DNA from: Variovorax sp.
Lineage (GTDB): Bacteria; Pseudomonadota; Gammaproteobacteria; Burkholderiales; Burkholderiaceae_C
Reading direction: 5' to 3'
Length of the DNA stretch: 7,837 bases
Assembly (NCBI GenBank): GCA_028292145.1
Contig: JAQGMX010000365.1
Span: forward strand, 1-7,837
Shown here: piece by piece, positions 6,143 to 7,837 of the stretch
Layout of the letters: every line of letters starts with the position of its first letter
How positions within the stretch are numbered: the stretch's first letter is position 1
Made by a program: the position numbers and the translations under genes
Notes under the pieces: model-generated
The model's database searches: none
What the model saw: only the letters and a program-made list of their open reading frames with translations
Told to the model about the DNA's origin: nothing

Positions 6143-6604
6143 ATGACAAAGACATTCCAGACCCTTCAGGAGCTTGCCGCGTGTGTCGGCGCAGACGAAG
6201 TCGCCGTCAGCGACTGGATCACGATCACCCAGACGCAGGTCGACCAATTCGCCGAAGCCACCGGCGACCGGCAGTGGATTCACGTCGACGTGGAGCGCGC
6301 CAAGGCGGGACCGTTCGGCGGGCCGATCGCGCACGGCTTTCTCACGCTGTCGCTGCTGCCGAAGTTCTTCGAGAGCGCGCTGACGGTCGTCGAATCGCGC
6401 ATGGGCGTGAACTACGGACTCAACCGCGTGCGCTTCATGTCGCCGGTGCCGGTGGGCAGCCGGTTGCGGGCACGGCTGAAGCTGCTGTCTGCCGAGCCGA
6501 TCGCCGGCGACGGCCTTCAGATGACGTGGGAAACCACGGTCGAACTCGAAGGTGCGGCCAAGCCGGCCTGCGTGGCCGAATCGGTGGTGCGCCGCTTCAG
6601 GTGA
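6143..6604 (+). CDS. MaoC-family (R)-specific enoyl-CoA hydratase-like protein
   Basis: A 153-residue single hot-dog-fold protein. Members typically hydrate trans-2-enoyl-CoA to (R)-3-hydroxyacyl-CoA, linking fatty acid oxidation to other pathways such as polyhydroxyalkanoate supply, or act on other acyl-CoAs. The hydratase-2 signature is clear: FAEATGDRQWIHVD (36-49) with the catalytic pair Asp42 and His47 at the spacing D-x4-H, then GGPIAHGFLTLSLLP (59-73). The second half, with NYGLNRVRFMSPVPVGSRLR, is the usual end of the fold. Length matches stand-alone MaoC dehydratases. Start 6143 is chosen because homologues begin just before the TFQTLQEL helix and a -10-like box lies just upstream; an ATG at 6092 would overlap the intergenic region. 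The substrate cannot be read from the sequence. It stands alone, divergent from kefF and overlapping trmL at its 3' end. Confidence 0.9.
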   Translation: MTKTFQTLQELAACVGADEVAVSDWITITQTQVDQFAEATGDRQWIHVDVERAKAGPFGGPIAHGFLTLSLLPKFFESALTVVESRMGVNYGLNRVRFMSPVPVGSRLRARLKLLSAEPIAGDGLQMTWETTVELEGAAKPACVAESVVRRFR

Positions 6605-7058
6605 AGCCGTTCTGTCGCCAGGCTTCGAACACCGTGACGGCGACAGCATTCGACAGATTCAGGCTGCGCTGACCTTCGCGCATCGGCAGCCGTAGCCATT
6701 GCGTCGGCGCGAAGGTTTCGCGCAATTCGGGCGCGAGGCCGCGGGTTTCGGAGCCGAAGACCAGCCAGTCGCCGTCGACGAATGCCACGTCGTGCACCCG
6801 CCGCGTGCCGCGCGTGGTGAGCGCGAACATCCGCTCCGGTGCCGGCTTTTCGGCATCGAGCAATGCCTGCCAGTTCGCATGGCGCCGCACTTCGGCGTAC
6901 TCGTGGTAATCGAGTCCGGCGCGGCGCAGCAGGCGGTCGTCCATCGAAAAGCCGAGCGGCTCGACCAGATGCAGCATGCAGCCGGTGTTGGCCGCCAGCC
7001 GGATGACGTTGCCGGTGTTCGGCGGGATTTCGGGCTCGACGAGAACGATGTGGAACAT
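6597..7058 (-). CDS. trmL: tRNA (cytidine(34)-2'-O)-methyltransferase TrmL
   Basis: A 153-residue SPOUT-class (trefoil knot) enzyme that uses S-adenosylmethionine to 2'-O-methylate the wobble base of tRNA-Leu species. All three knot motifs are present: IVLVEPEIPPNTGNVIRLAA (4-23), VFGSETRGL (100-108) and SLNLSNAVAV (132-141), and LRRAGLDYHEY matches E. coli TrmL almost exactly. Length is that of the family (E. coli 157). The ATG at 7058 starts the first beta strand. There is no Shine-Dalgarno; a -10-like GACAAT lies 6 nt upstream. It follows comF after 49-50 bp on the same strand, so it may be read both from its own start and from comF. Its last 8 bases overlap the hydratase gene on the other strand. 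Confidence 0.95.
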   Translation of the reverse strand: MFHIVLVEPEIPPNTGNVIRLAANTGCMLHLVEPLGFSMDDRLLRRAGLDYHEYAEVRRHANWQALLDAEKPAPERMFALTTRGTRRVHDVAFVDGDWLVFGSETRGLAPELRETFAPTQWLRLPMREGQRSLNLSNAVAVTVFEAWRQNGFT

Positions 7059-7064
7059 GGCGCG

Positions 7065-7070
7065 ATTGTC
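7065..7070 (-). promoter_or_regulatory. Candidate -10 box for leaderless trmL mRNA
   Basis: On the minus strand GACAAT (4 of 6) ends 6 nt before the trmL ATG. TTCATC, 17 bp upstream (minus-strand reading of 7088-7093), is a poor -35 (3 of 6). The spacing to the ATG and the following CGCGCC match the hydratase start (GCGCGCC after its -10). Confidence 0.35.
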
Positions 7071-7108
7071 TCGCGTCGATGGGTTTCGATGAACGTTGCT
7101 CGATCGTC

Positions 7109-7798
7109 TCAGGCCGTCCGTGCCAGCACCACAGCCGCGACGTGCGACGCGCCGGCCGTTCGCAGCACGGTCGCGGCTGTGAAGAGCGAGGCGCCGCTGG
7201 TCATCACGTCGTCGATCACCACGACGCGCAGCCCGCGCACGGCATCGGGACGCAGCGGCTCCACGGCAAACGCCGCTTCGAGATTGCGCAGGCGGTCAGC
7301 GCGCAGCAAGGTGCTCTGCGCGGGCGTGTCGCGTGTGCGCAGCAGCAATGTTGCGTCGGTCTTGCCGGGCGCCAGCCGCCGAGCGAGTTCGTGCGCCTGA
7401 TTGAAGCCGCGCTGTCGCAACCTCTCCTTCGACAGCGGCATCGGCAGGACGATGTCGCACTGCTCGATGCGCAATTCCACCCACGGCGCGCTGCGCATCA
7501 GCGTCGCGAACGGCGTCGCCCAGCCGGCATCGCCATGAAACTTGAAGCGTGCGATGTGCTCGGGCCACGGCCATGCGTAGTCGCAGGCGGCCAGGCAGGC
7601 GTCGAGCGGCGGCGGATGGACGATGCAGTCGCCGCATTGCGTGCCGGCGTCGGCGGTCGACAGCGGCAGCGCGCAGGTGGCGCAGCGCGGCACAGGCGCG
7701 GCGAAGCGCGCAATGCAGGCATCGCAGACCGGTTGCGACGGCCAGGCACGGCACACCGCGCACTGGCTCGGCAGGCGGTCGAGCCAACGCGGGAACAT
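7109..7798 (-). CDS. comF: ComF family phosphoribosyltransferase-like protein
   Basis: A 229-residue protein of the ComF/GntX family. In naturally competent bacteria ComF is required for DNA uptake, apparently handling incoming single-stranded DNA in the cytoplasm; in others (GntX) the role is unclear. The N-terminus has four CxxC pairs (Cys13/16, 25/28, 39/42, 55/58), an arrangement suited to binding zinc. The C-terminal phosphoribosyltransferase domain has QRGFNQAHELAR, the conserved ComF segment, and the PRPP loop VVVIDDVMTSGAS (192-204) with Asp196-Asp197. The ATG at 7798 is the first after which the zinc region begins; no Shine-Dalgarno precedes it, so the exact start is less certain than the identity. 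The comF-trmL order on one strand is common in betaproteobacteria as I recall it. No other competence gene is visible. Confidence 0.92.
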   Translation of the reverse strand: MFPRWLDRLPSQCAVCRAWPSQPVCDACIARFAAPVPRCATCALPLSTADAGTQCGDCIVHPPPLDACLAACDYAWPWPEHIARFKFHGDAGWATPFATLMRSAPWVELRIEQCDIVLPMPLSKERLRQRGFNQAHELARRLAPGKTDATLLLRTRDTPAQSTLLRADRLRNLEAAFAVEPLRPDAVRGLRVVVIDDVMTSGASLFTAATVLRTAGASHVAAVVLARTA

Positions 7799-7837
7799 CG
7801 AAAAGGGGGAGAAAGGACGTACGCCCCGACCGGAAAA
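7799..7837. other. Upstream region of comF
   Basis: The 39 bases before the comF start contain a purine-rich run on the plus strand (AAAAGGGGGAGAAAGGA, about 7801-7817). It could be a ribosome site for a divergent plus-strand gene, but no ATG follows within the window. On the comF strand the same run is pyrimidine-rich and gives no ribosome site. Confidence 0.4.

Noticed and set aside
6067..6144. kefF start at 6144, adding 26 residues
   Set aside because: The added stretch is Arg-rich and unlike KefF, it would overlap the hydratase start, and it would leave no room for the promoter.
4939..6672. Long plus-strand open frame opposite kefC/kefF, running into the hydratase gene
   Set aside because: No recognisable motif, biased composition, and it spans real genes on both strands and a divergent promoter region.
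1..7837. Mobile elements, CRISPR arrays, tRNA or rRNA genes, toxin-antitoxin or phage-defence genes
   Set aside because: I read both strands and saw no transposase, terminal repeats, spaced direct repeats, tRNA-like cloverleaf or defence-family motifs.

Overview
The window is a dense, GC-rich stretch of bacterial chromosome. Protein similarity by eye, codon use and gene neighbourhood point to a betaproteobacterium (Burkholderiales, Rhodocyclales or a relative); the genus cannot be fixed from this sequence. Every protein gene belongs to a recognisable family. I see no mobile element, CRISPR array, tRNA or rRNA.

Layout. Positions 1-1941 (+): the 3' part of an ABC exporter (fused membrane and ATPase domains), coupled by an ATGA overlap to a DUF1854 protein. 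From memory, this pair is found beside cyanophycin genes in betaproteobacteria, so the missing upstream neighbours are probably a second ABC half-transporter and possibly cyanophycin synthetase. Positions 1938-2231: a near-consensus sigma-70 promoter whose -35 box overlaps the DUF1854 stop codon, then a two-aptamer glycine riboswitch and a 12-bp intrinsic terminator. Positions 2232-3533 (+): a DadA-type FAD-dependent D-amino acid dehydrogenase, the only gene the riboswitch can control. Positions 3553-6066 (-): kefF and kefC, a glutathione-gated potassium efflux antiporter with its flavoprotein partner; kefC converges on dadA with 19 bp between them. Positions 6143-6604 (+): a MaoC-family hydratase, divergent from kefF. 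Positions 6597-7798 (-): trmL (tRNA wobble 2'-O-methyltransferase) and, upstream of it, comF; trmL overlaps the 3' end of the hydratase gene tail to tail by 8 bp.

The most interesting part is the dadA leader. A tandem glycine sensor with a built-in terminator sits in front of a D-amino acid dehydrogenase rather than the usual glycine cleavage genes or transporter. Its first aptamer departs from the usual core at two places. The P1 strand of aptamer 1 is repeated at the start of aptamer 2, allowing an alternative pairing, and part of aptamer 2 can pair with the terminator. Second is a recurring arrangement at three gene starts (kefF, the hydratase, trmL): a -10-like hexamer ends 6-7 nt before the ATG with no visible Shine-Dalgarno sequence, which suggests leaderless mRNAs.
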